The position numbers and the translations under genes were made by a program. DNA of 64,000 bases from Proteobacteria bacterium UBA2363 (lineage in GTDB: Bacteria > Pseudomonadota > Gammaproteobacteria > Xanthomonadales > UBA2363): positions 1-64,000 of the forward strand of contig DDTN01000010.1 in the NCBI GenBank assembly GCA_002344355.1. Direction: 5' to 3'. Positions 26,231-36,096 of the stretch are shown here, piece after piece (position 1 is the first letter of the stretch; each line of letters begins with the position of its first letter). The notes beneath the pieces were generated by a model. The model was not told where the DNA came from and made no database searches. It saw only the letters and a program-made list of their open reading frames with translations.

Positions 26231-28599
26231 AGCGCGCATTGGAAAACCTGGTGTTCGGCGCCCGGCCGGTGGTCCTGGTGCTGTTCGCCCTGGTCACCGT
26301 GGTGATGCTCTGGGCGGCCAGCCAGCTTCGCGTCGACGCCGGGTTCAAGAAGCAGATCCCGCTCGAACACGAGTACATGCAGACCTTCCTGGACTACGAG
26401 CGCGAGTTCGGCGGCGCCAACAGAGTGCTGGTCGCGCTCATGGCCCGCGACGGCGACATCTTCAGCCAGGACTACATGGCCGCGCTGGAGCGGCTGACCT
26501 CCGACGTGATGGCGCTGGACGAGACGGACGACGCCCGCGTGCGCTCGCTGTTCACCCCCAACGTGCGCTTCGTCGAGGTGGTCGAGGACGGCTTCGCCGG
26601 CGGCAACGTCATCCCGCAGTCGTTCACCCCCAACCTGGAGGGCTACGTCGCCGACCAGGGCGAGTTCGAGACCATTCGCGGCAACATCGTCAAGGCCGGC
26701 ATCGTCGGCCGGCTGGTGGCCCGCGACTTCGGCGGCACCATGGTCTGGGCCGACCTCATTCCCGAGGACGCCGGCACCGGCCTGGACTACCAGGCGCTGG
26801 CGCAGCGCCTGGAGGCCCTGCGCGGCGTCTACGAGGACGACCGCCACACCCTGCACATCATCGGCTTCGCCAAGATCGTCGGCGACGTCAGCGACGGCGC
26901 CAAGTCGGTGGTCGCCTTCTTCGGCATCGCGATCCTGATCACCCTGCTGCTGCTGTACTTCTACTGCCGTTCGCTGACCCTGTCGGCGCTGGTCATCGCC
27001 TGCGGCCTGGTGGCCGTGGTCTGGCAGCTCGGCGCCCTGCGCCTGCTCGGCTTCGGCATCGACCCGATGAACATCCTGACGCCGTTCCTGGTGTTCGCGA
27101 TCGCGGTCAGCCACGGCGTGCAGATGATCAGCCGCTGGCTGAACCAGCGCCTGGACGGCGACGACCCGGAGACCGCCGCGCGCGCCACCTTCCAGCGCCT
27201 GCTGGTGCCGGGAATCATCGCCCTGGCCTCGGACTGCATCGGCTTCGTCACCATCCTGTTCATCAACATCCGGATCATCCAGGAGCTGGCGATCACCGCC
27301 AGCCTCGGCGTCGCCCTGATCATCCTCACCAACCTGGTGCTGCTGCCGGTGCTGCTGTCCTACGTGCGCCGCGCCAGCCGGGCGCTGGCCGGCCGCCGCG
27401 AGGGCATGGACGGCGTCTGGCGCGGCCTGTCGCGCAGCACCGGCCGCGGTCCGGCGCTCGCGGTGATCGTCGTCGCGCTGGTCCTCGGCGCCGGCGGCTG
27501 GTGGATCGGGCAGGGCATGCAGATCGGCGATTCCGAGGCCGGCGTGCCCGAGCTGCGCCCGGAGTCCCGCTACAACCAGGACGCCGCGCTGATCGCCGAG
27601 CGCTTCGCCCTGGGCATCGACTCCATCTACGTGATCGCCGAGGCCGCACCGGATTCCTGCACGGCAAGCTACCCGGTGATGGAGACCATCGACCGCTTCG
27701 CCTGGCACATGGCCAACGTCGAGGGCGTGCAGCAGGTGATGTCGCTGCCGCAGGCGGCGACCATGGTCAACGCCGGCTGGAACGAAGGCAACATCCGCTG
27801 GCGCGCGCTGCCGCGCGGCAGCGACCAGCTGCGCGTCGCCACCCAGGGCTTCGAGACCGATTCCGGCCTGCTCAACAGCGACTGCAGCGCGATCCCGGTG
27901 ATGCTGTTCCTGACCGACCACAAGGCGACCACGATCAACCGCGTGGTCGAGGCGGTGAAGCGCTTCCGCGCCGAGAACGACGCCTATCGCCCGGGCTTCC
28001 GGGAGGCCCAGGCGCAGGCCCTGGCCGACGGCGAGGACGGCGCCGGCGACCGCGTCAACCTGCGCCTGGCGACCGGCAACGCCGGCGTCATGGCGGCCAC
28101 CAACGAGACCGTGCAGGCGGCGCAATGGCCGATGCTGCTGTGGGTCTACGCGGCGGTGATCCTGCTGTGCCTGCTCACCTACCGGTCGCTGTCGGCGACC
28201 ATCGCCATCGTCGTGCCGCTGGCCGTGGTGTCGATGCTGTCGAACGCGGTGATGGCCAAGCTCGGCATCGGCCTGAAGGTCAACACCCTGCCGGTGGCGG
28301 CGCTGGGCGTCGGCATCGGCGTCGACTACGCCATCTACCTGTACTCGCGCATGCAGGAGGACCTGCGCGCGGGCATCGGCGTGACCGAGGCCTACTTCCG
28401 CGCGCTGCGCACCACCGGCGCCGCCGTGCTGTTCACCGCGGTGACCCTGTCGGTGGGCGTCGGCACCTGGATCTTCTCGGCGCTGAAGTTCCAGGCCGAC
28501 ATGGGCATCCTGCTCAGCTTCATGTTCCTGGCCAACATGCTGGGCGCGATCCTGGTGATGCCGGCCCTGCTGCGCTGGCTGCGGCCGCGCGCGCCCTGA
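26227..28599 (+). CDS. MMPL/RND-superfamily transporter
   Basis: This is a predicted inner-membrane protein of 790 residues with two sets of about six membrane segments, each preceded by a large periplasmic loop. The transport signatures are LGVGIGVDYAIYLYSRMQED in the second half and FAIAVSHGVQMISRWLNQRL in the first. The family moves lipids and other hydrophobic molecules using the proton gradient. The coupled Ycf48-like protein and the nearby DUF1302, DUF1329 and lipase genes suggest an envelope lipid or hydrophobic-compound pathway. That link comes from context only. Confidence 0.85.
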   Translation: MKRALENLVFGARPVVLVLFALVTVVMLWAASQLRVDAGFKKQIPLEHEYMQTFLDYEREFGGANRVLVALMARDGDIFSQDYMAALERLTSDVMALDETDDARVRSLFTPNVRFVEVVEDGFAGGNVIPQSFTPNLEGYVADQGEFETIRGNIVKAGIVGRLVARDFGGTMVWADLIPEDAGTGLDYQALAQRLEALRGVYEDDRHTLHIIGFAKIVGDVSDGAKSVVAFFGIAILITLLLLYFYCRSLTLSALVIACGLVAVVWQLGALRLLGFGIDPMNILTPFLVFAIAVSHGVQMISRWLNQRLDGDDPETAARATFQRLLVPGIIALASDCIGFVTILFINIRIIQELAITASLGVALIILTNLVLLPVLLSYVRRASRALAGRREGMDGVWRGLSRSTGRGPALAVIVVALVLGAGGWWIGQGMQIGDSEAGVPELRPESRYNQDAALIAERFALGIDSIYVIAEAAPDSCTASYPVMETIDRFAWHMANVEGVQQVMSLPQAATMVNAGWNEGNIRWRALPRGSDQLRVATQGFETDSGLLNSDCSAIPVMLFLTDHKATTINRVVEAVKRFRAENDAYRPGFREAQAQALADGEDGAGDRVNLRLATGNAGVMAATNETVQAAQWPMLLWVYAAVILLCLLTYRSLSATIAIVVPLAVVSMLSNAVMAKLGIGLKVNTLPVAALGVGIGVDYAIYLYSRMQEDLRAGIGVTEAYFRALRTTGAAVLFTAVTLSVGVGTWIFSALKFQADMGILLSFMFLANMLGAILVMPALLRWLRPRAP

Positions 28600-28608
28600 G
28601 CCTGGTGC

Positions 28609-28635
28609 GCCCCGGCCGGCGATCCCGGCCGGGGC
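28609..28635 (+). terminator. hairpin after the MMPL gene
   Basis: An 11-base arm GCCCCGGCCGG pairs perfectly with its complement around CGATC, 10 bases after the stop codon. The T-run is absent, but the position and strength suggest a transcript end. Confidence 0.45.
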
Positions 28636-28702
28636 GGCCCCGGCGGCCCATCCCGGTCGCCCTCCATCAAGCGTCCACGGTCCGCGCCGATACTGTGCCG
28701 GC

Positions 28703-30184
28703 ATGAGCATGTACGCCAAGCTGGCCCTGTCGATGGTGGCCGCCGGCACCCTCGCCCTGCTGGCGCTTGCCCTGGCGCTGGACTGGCGCCTGGGTCGCGG
28801 CTTCGTCGCCTACATCAACGACGCCGATGCCGAACGGCTGGCGCCGCTGGCGCTGGCTGCCGCCGAGGTCTGGCGCCGGGACGGCGGTTGGGACGGCCTG
28901 CGCGCGCGTCCGGAGCGCGTCGCCTGGCGCGCCCTGCATGCCCGCGTCCGGGCGCTGGAGGATGCCGCCGAATCGGGCCAGGTGGCACTGTCGCCGGCAC
29001 CGCCGTCGCGGCAGCCGCGCGCGCGCCGGCAGCGCCCGCCCGGCCACGGCCATGGCCATGAGGGCGGGCCGCCGTGGACGCCGCTGTGGGCGCGGGTCGC
29101 CATCCACGAGCCCGACGGCACGCCGGTGCTGGGCCGCCATGCCTTCGAGCGCACCGGACGGCGCCTGGCGATCGAGGTCGACGGCCGGCAGGTCGGCTGG
29201 GTCGGCCTGGTCGAGCTCGAGCGCGCCAGCGGCCGCCTCGGCCAGGCCTTCCTGGCCGACCAGCGGCGCGGCCTGGTGGTCGCCGCCCTGGTCCTGCTGG
29301 TGGCGCTGGCGCTGGCGGCGATGGCGCTGGCGCGGGCCTGGGCGGGCCCGGTGCGGCGGATCGGTGCGGTCGCCCGCCGGCTTGCCGATGGCGACCTCTC
29401 GGCGCGGGTCGGCCCGGCCGGGCGCGACGAGATCGGCGTGCTGGCGCGCGATGTCGACCTTCTGGGCCAGTCGCTGGCGGCGGCCGACGCCGCGCGCCGG
29501 CGCTGGATGGCCGATGCCGCGCACGAACTGCGCACGCCGCTGTCGGTGCTCAAGGGCGAACTGGAAGCCCTGCTCGACGGCGTGCGCCCGCTCGACGCCT
29601 CGGCGATCGCCTCCCTGCACGCCGAGGCCACCCACCTGGGCGCACTGATCAACGAGCTGCGCGAGCTGGCCCTGGCCGACCTCGGCGCGCTCGACTACCG
29701 GATGGCCGAAGTGGCGCTCGACGCGCTGGTCGACGAGTGCCTGGCGGCCAACGCCGGGCGCCTGGCGCAGCACGGCCTGGCGGTCGAGTGGATGCGCCCC
29801 CCGCAGGCGGTGCGCGTGCACGGCGACGCGCGGCGGCTGCGGCAACTGGTCGAGAACCTGCTGGAGAACAGCCTGCGCTACACCGACCGCGGCGGCCGCA
29901 TCGCCGTGGCCCTGGCGACCGGTCCTGCGGGCGTGCGCCTGGACTGGCAGGACAGCGCGCCCGGCGTGCCCGAGGCGATGCTCGGACAGCTGTTCGAGCC
30001 GTTCGTGCGCGGCGATCCGGCGCGCGGCCGCGACGAGGCCGGCGGCGGGCGCGGTTCCGGCCTGGGCCTGGCGATCGTGCGCCGCATCGTCCAGGCGCAC
30101 GGCGGCAGCATCGTCGCCGCTGCCTCGCCGCTCGGTGGCCTGGCCCTGCGCATCGACCTGCCGAACACCGCGGAGGCGGCATGA
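28703..30184 (+). CDS. sensor histidine kinase, BaeS-like
   Basis: The product is a membrane kinase of 493 residues. A membrane helix at about 9-28, a periplasmic sensor region with a His/Pro/Arg-rich patch (about 95-120) and a second helix at about 193-212 are followed by a HAMP domain. The dimerisation helix has His274 in AAHELRTPLS. The ATPase domain shows the N box VENLLENSLRYTD and G box GGGRGSGLGLAIV. The overlap with the regulator gene makes them a two-component pair. Envelope stress is the usual input of BaeS-like kinases; the input here is unknown. Confidence 0.88.
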   Translation: MSMYAKLALSMVAAGTLALLALALALDWRLGRGFVAYINDADAERLAPLALAAAEVWRRDGGWDGLRARPERVAWRALHARVRALEDAAESGQVALSPAPPSRQPRARRQRPPGHGHGHEGGPPWTPLWARVAIHEPDGTPVLGRHAFERTGRRLAIEVDGRQVGWVGLVELERASGRLGQAFLADQRRGLVVAALVLLVALALAAMALARAWAGPVRRIGAVARRLADGDLSARVGPAGRDEIGVLARDVDLLGQSLAAADAARRRWMADAAHELRTPLSVLKGELEALLDGVRPLDASAIASLHAEATHLGALINELRELALADLGALDYRMAEVALDALVDECLAANAGRLAQHGLAVEWMRPPQAVRVHGDARRLRQLVENLLENSLRYTDRGGRIAVALATGPAGVRLDWQDSAPGVPEAMLGQLFEPFVRGDPARGRDEAGGGRGSGLGLAIVRRIVQAHGGSIVAAASPLGGLALRIDLPNTAEAA

Positions 30185-30885
30185 ACACGACGCAGGAACC
30201 GGCGACCATCCTGGTGGTCGAGGACGAACCCAAGCTGGCCCGCCTGCTGGCCGACTACCTGCGCGCCGCCGCCTACGAACCGGTCATCGTCGAGCGCGGC
30301 GACCAGGCGCTGGCCGCCGTCGCCGAGCACCGGCCGGCGCTGATGCTGCTCGACCTCAACCTGCCCGGCATGGACGGCATCGAGGTCTGCCGCGCGTTGC
30401 GCCGGCACTCCGACCTGCCGGTGGTGATGGTCACCGCGCGGGTCGAGGAGATCGACCGCCTGCTCGGCCTGGAGCTGGGCGCCGACGACTACATCTGCAA
30501 GCCGTTCAGCCCGCGCGAGGTGATCGCCCGGGTCCGGGCGGTGCTGCGCCGGGGCGAGGCCCGCCGCGGCGGGCCGGGCCCGGAGGCGGTGGTCGAGATC
30601 GATGCCGAGTCGCGCCGGGTGGTGGTCGGCGGCCGGCCGGTGTCGCTGACCGCGGTCGAGTTCGGCCTGCTCGCCGCCCTGGTCGAACGGCCCGGCCGCG
30701 TGTTCAGCCGCGCCGAGCTGCTCGACCGCATCTACGACGACTGGCGCGACGTCTCCGACCGTGCCGTCGACTCGCACGTCAAGAACCTGCGCCGCAAGCT
30801 CGACGACGCCCTGCCGGGCCGCACGCTGATCCACAGCGTCTACGGGGTCGGCTACCGCTACGAGCCGGAGCCGGCGTCGGGCTGA
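30181..30885 (+). CDS. OmpR-family response regulator, BaeR-like
   Basis: The product has 234 residues. The receiver domain has the acidic pair in VVEDEPK, phospho-acceptor Asp58 in LLDLNLPGMDG, and Lys in YICKPFSPRE. A winged-helix DNA-binding domain (about 130-228) ends in IHSVYGVGYRYEPE. The start ATG overlaps the kinase stop by 4 bases. The neighbouring MMPL transporter upstream is a plausible target, since BaeR-like regulators control envelope transporters, but this is inference. Confidence 0.9.
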   Translation: MNTTQEPATILVVEDEPKLARLLADYLRAAAYEPVIVERGDQALAAVAEHRPALMLLDLNLPGMDGIEVCRALRRHSDLPVVMVTARVEEIDRLLGLELGADDYICKPFSPREVIARVRAVLRRGEARRGGPGPEAVVEIDAESRRVVVGGRPVSLTAVEFGLLAALVERPGRVFSRAELLDRIYDDWRDVSDRAVDSHVKNLRRKLDDALPGRTLIHSVYGVGYRYEPEPASG

Positions 30886-30937
30886 ATCGCGGGCACGCCC
30901 GGTCCCGGGCGGCACCGCCGGTCCTACAATGCCGGCC

Positions 30938-32827
<1,890 letters not shown>

Positions 32828-33256
32828 GCGGGCAGGGTGACGCGCCGTTGAAACCACCCGGAGGAGCTCGGGTGTGATTCCTTGAATTTCGCACGGCTAT
32901 GCCCGGGGCCGCACTCATCGCGCCTCGGAACTCCAGACACTCGCTTCTGCCCCGGGCTCCGTTGCGTTGATCAGATTGACGCATGGGATTCTGACCTATG
33001 TGTAACCTGTCGGGCGGGCGCGCTAGGGAATTCACCTCGTCCAACTCGCGGAGGCATCTTTGTACCGGCCGTCTCAGAATGGGAGACAGGCATGGCGTAT
33101 CAAACGCCTTGAACATAGATACTCTCTCTAATCGTTCAAGCTACGCAAGAAACGAATTACGATTGTGGAGGCTGCTCAAGTAGCCTGACTTCGGATTTCT
33201 TGTCCTGTTGAATCAACCGTCGAACCGCGCCCTACCCCGACCTGGGAGAAGTATCC
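32828..33256. other. 429-base spacer at the left edge of the CRISPR island
   Basis: The composition shifts here from very GC-rich to clearly more AT-rich, notably at 33100-33240. No gene with a recognisable product is present. A short hairpin (CACCCG / CGGGTG, around 32855-32875) follows mnmG. The promoter of the cas operon must lie within this stretch, but I cannot name its boxes with confidence. Confidence 0.45.
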
Positions 33257-34480
33257 ATGAGCAAGGTGCTTGACCTCGACCGTCTGCGCGAAGCCATCAA
33301 CGGCCGTGCAGCCGCATTCCGTTCGATCACGCGTATGCAGCCCACGGGTGGTCCGGGAGACAAGGTGTTTCCACCGACCTACAGTGGGGGAACCTATGCG
33401 ACGGAAATGCGGCGACTTCCCGGACGTGAGCAGCCAGTGGACTGCGTCCTGCTCGACTCGGTGCAGTCCCAGGCCAATCGCATGGAACTCGCGCTGCTGG
33501 AAGCGTGGGAGCGGGGCCAATTGGCCTTGCCTGTAGTCAGTGTCGACTTCGCGGGTCAGGGCCTGCTCAAGCCCTTGCGCGTGACCAGCCTGGAGGCGCC
33601 ACATCGCATCGCCGATGCACTGTTGCGCGACAGCCTTCTGGATGGGGTGCCGTTCCGCAAATCGACGCGCGGAAAGGCGCTCGACCACGTTGACATGAAA
33701 AACGCGACCGCGCTTTTCGAACTGTGTCCCACTGCACTGGTGCTGGGACTGTGGGACTCGACCGGTCCGCGCGGCGGTTTGGGTGCCAAGTTCGCCAGAG
33801 CGATGGTGTCGGAGATCGTCGGAATCGAAGCAGTGCCGGGCGTCAAGTCCAGCAGTCGAATCGATCCGGCACAAATCATGCTGGGGGCAGGTCCCGTTTA
33901 TGCAACGAAGGAAGGCGACTGGACTGTGGATGTCGCCGCCGCGCGTACGGAAAAGGGTAAACCAGTGAAGGTCGGCAAGGACGGAAAGCCGTCCGAGGTC
34001 AATCACGGGAACATCACCCCAAGCGTCGACGTTCGAACGGGCGGATTCACCATCGACCATGCCCGCCGCACCACCACGCTGTCCCTGCCGGCCTTGCGCC
34101 GCCTTCGCTTCCCGGTTGGGGACGAGCACGACATGCGGCGTGACCAGGCTGGCCGGGTCGTGTTGGCGGCATTGGGGTTGTGCGGTGCCACCTTGGCCCG
34201 CGACATGGGGGGCGACCTGCGTTCGCGCTGCCACCTGGTCGCCGAGTCCGCCAGTACCTGGGAATTGATCGATCGTCCCGGACAGCCACCTGAACAGTTC
34301 GAGCTTGAACCGGACGAAGCGATTGCCCTCTTTTCCGAGGCCGTGGCCGCGGCCAGAGCGGCAGGGCTTCCCTGGCTGGACCAGGAATTGAAACTTGCCC
34401 CATCCCCGCAGCTCGTCGCGCTGGTGCGGCGCAGCCAGGAACTCGCTGCCGACCTTGCCGAGCCCGATGGAGAAGACTGA
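33257..34480 (+). CDS. csb1: type I-G (I-U) Cas7-like protein Csb1
   Basis: This is the backbone subunit (GSU0053/Dpsyc family) that coats the crRNA in the type I-G effector complex. The 407-residue product carries family hallmarks: GPGDKVFPPTYSGG, LLDSVQSQANRME, HRIADALLRDS and FELCPTALVLGLWDSTGP followed by GGLGAKFARAMVSEIVGI. The ATG has GGGAGAAG upstream. It is the first gene of a four-gene coupled operon and overlaps csb2 by one base (TGATG). Codon use is visibly less GC-extreme than in mnmG and the genes after the array, consistent with transfer. Confidence 0.93.
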   Translation: MSKVLDLDRLREAINGRAAAFRSITRMQPTGGPGDKVFPPTYSGGTYATEMRRLPGREQPVDCVLLDSVQSQANRMELALLEAWERGQLALPVVSVDFAGQGLLKPLRVTSLEAPHRIADALLRDSLLDGVPFRKSTRGKALDHVDMKNATALFELCPTALVLGLWDSTGPRGGLGAKFARAMVSEIVGIEAVPGVKSSSRIDPAQIMLGAGPVYATKEGDWTVDVAAARTEKGKPVKVGKDGKPSEVNHGNITPSVDVRTGGFTIDHARRTTTLSLPALRRLRFPVGDEHDMRRDQAGRVVLAALGLCGATLARDMGGDLRSRCHLVAESASTWELIDRPGQPPEQFELEPDEAIALFSEAVAAARAAGLPWLDQELKLAPSPQLVALVRRSQELAADLAEPDGED

Positions 34481-36096
34481 TGCTCGCCCTGGGTATCCGC
34501 TACCTCAACGGGTGGGCGATGGCGGCAGCCGACGGGTCCAAAAAGGGAGCGGCCGAGTGGCCGCCGCACCCGGACCGCGTCTTCATGGCGCTGGCCGCCG
34601 CCCACTTCGAGACCGAACGCCGCGAAACGACGCGGGCAGTTCTGGAATGGCTTGAGTCCCTCCCGCCGCCAGCGATTGCCGCCAGCGAGTGCGAGGTGCG
34701 CACCGTCGCGACGCACTATGTACCGGTCAACGACGCCACGGCACCCTCGATCGATCCCGAAAAGGCTGCCGGAGTCTCAGATGCGCAGTTTCGCGCTGGC
34801 CTCTCGCTGCTGCATGAGCACCGGTCCAGACAACCTCGCCAGTTTCCGGTCGCCATCCCCTTCGACGACACCGTCTATCTGATGTGGCCGAGCGTGAAGA
34901 CGCCCGGCGAACTCGGAGCAGAACTGGAGTTCCTTTGTGCGAACGTCACCTGCATCGGCCATTCGGCGTCACTGGTCCAGATGTGGGTTGCCGATCAGAC
35001 GCCAGCGCCGACCTGGCGGCCGACCGGACAGGGCAGCACACACAACTTCCGCGTGCCTGTTCCTGGTCGCCTGGCCGCACTGGAGGACGCCTACAACGAG
35101 GCCGCCCAGACCGCGTGGCTGGAACTTGATCGATCCATAACGCAAGCCACGGGGCAAGCAAGGACTGCGCTCAAGGCAGAACGCAAGCGCCGCTTCGACG
35201 ACCGCCCACCAAAGCCGCGCCGTCCGCCGGCCGGCTTCTGGACAGGGTACGCGCAGCCGATGCAGTCCCGTAAAGCAGCTGATCTGGCCGGAGGCGTGTT
35301 CAGCCCCCGATTGCTTGTTCTCCGCCAGACCGCCGGAACCCGCTTGGGCCTTGAAAGCACGCTGCATCTGACGCAGTCCCTGCGCGACTGCCTGTTGTCG
35401 CACTGTCCGGCACAGCCGCCACCGGAGTGGCTGAGTGGGCATGCGGGAGATGGGACGCCAAGCCGGGCCCCTCACCTTGCCGCGTTTCCATTGCCTCACG
35501 TCGGCCATGCCAACGCCCAGGGTCATCTGTTGGGCGTGGCCCTTGTGCTGCCGGTCGACGTACCTGCGCACGAGGTCGGCAAGTGTCTGGCTCCCTTGCT
35601 GGAACTCGATGACCAGACCGGGTTGCCCAAGCCATTCCGACTCTATGCCGGACAAAAGTTCGAGATCGAGCTCCAGTTGGACTTGGCCAACGATCCGGCC
35701 CGGGCCCTTCGGCAGGACACGTGGGTTGGCCCAAAGGGAGGCTGCCGGACGTGGGCCACAGTCACTCCGATCGTGCTCGACCGCCACGGGCGGTCCAAGG
35801 ATCTCTGGCTGGAAGCGGAGGACGTGGTGGCAACGGCATGCGAGCGTGCCGGCCTGCCGCGCCCAGAGCATGTGGTGCTAGGGCCGGTCAGCCAATTCAT
35901 TGGCGCTCCACCGGCGGGTGGCAAGCGCGGCGCGTATCCACACCTGTTGCGAAAGGACGGCGGGCGGCGGCATCACGTGCACGCAGTACTCACGTTCCAG
36001 AAGCCGATCCAGGGACCCGTGCTGGTCGGCGCAGGCCGATTCCGCGGCTATGGACTGTGCCGTCCCTGGCCACCCCACGGAGGGCTGGGTCGATGA
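34480..36096 (+). CDS. csb2: type I-G (I-U) Cas5-Cas6 fusion Csb2
   Basis: This protein (GSU0054 family) joins a Cas5-type subunit, which caps the crRNA 5' handle, to a Cas6-type RNase that processes the repeats. The 538-residue product opens with MLALGIRYLNGW and EWPPHPDRVFMALAAAHFE, typical of the Cas5 half. It ends in a RAMP glycine-rich loop GPVLVGAGRFRGYGLCRP, typical of the Cas6 half. The repeat hairpins of the nearby array are the expected substrate. It overlaps cas3 by 4 bases (ATGA). Confidence 0.92.
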   Translation: MLALGIRYLNGWAMAAADGSKKGAAEWPPHPDRVFMALAAAHFETERRETTRAVLEWLESLPPPAIAASECEVRTVATHYVPVNDATAPSIDPEKAAGVSDAQFRAGLSLLHEHRSRQPRQFPVAIPFDDTVYLMWPSVKTPGELGAELEFLCANVTCIGHSASLVQMWVADQTPAPTWRPTGQGSTHNFRVPVPGRLAALEDAYNEAAQTAWLELDRSITQATGQARTALKAERKRRFDDRPPKPRRPPAGFWTGYAQPMQSRKAADLAGGVFSPRLLVLRQTAGTRLGLESTLHLTQSLRDCLLSHCPAQPPPEWLSGHAGDGTPSRAPHLAAFPLPHVGHANAQGHLLGVALVLPVDVPAHEVGKCLAPLLELDDQTGLPKPFRLYAGQKFEIELQLDLANDPARALRQDTWVGPKGGCRTWATVTPIVLDRHGRSKDLWLEAEDVVATACERAGLPRPEHVVLGPVSQFIGAPPAGGKRGAYPHLLRKDGGRRHHVHAVLTFQKPIQGPVLVGAGRFRGYGLCRPWPPHGGLGR

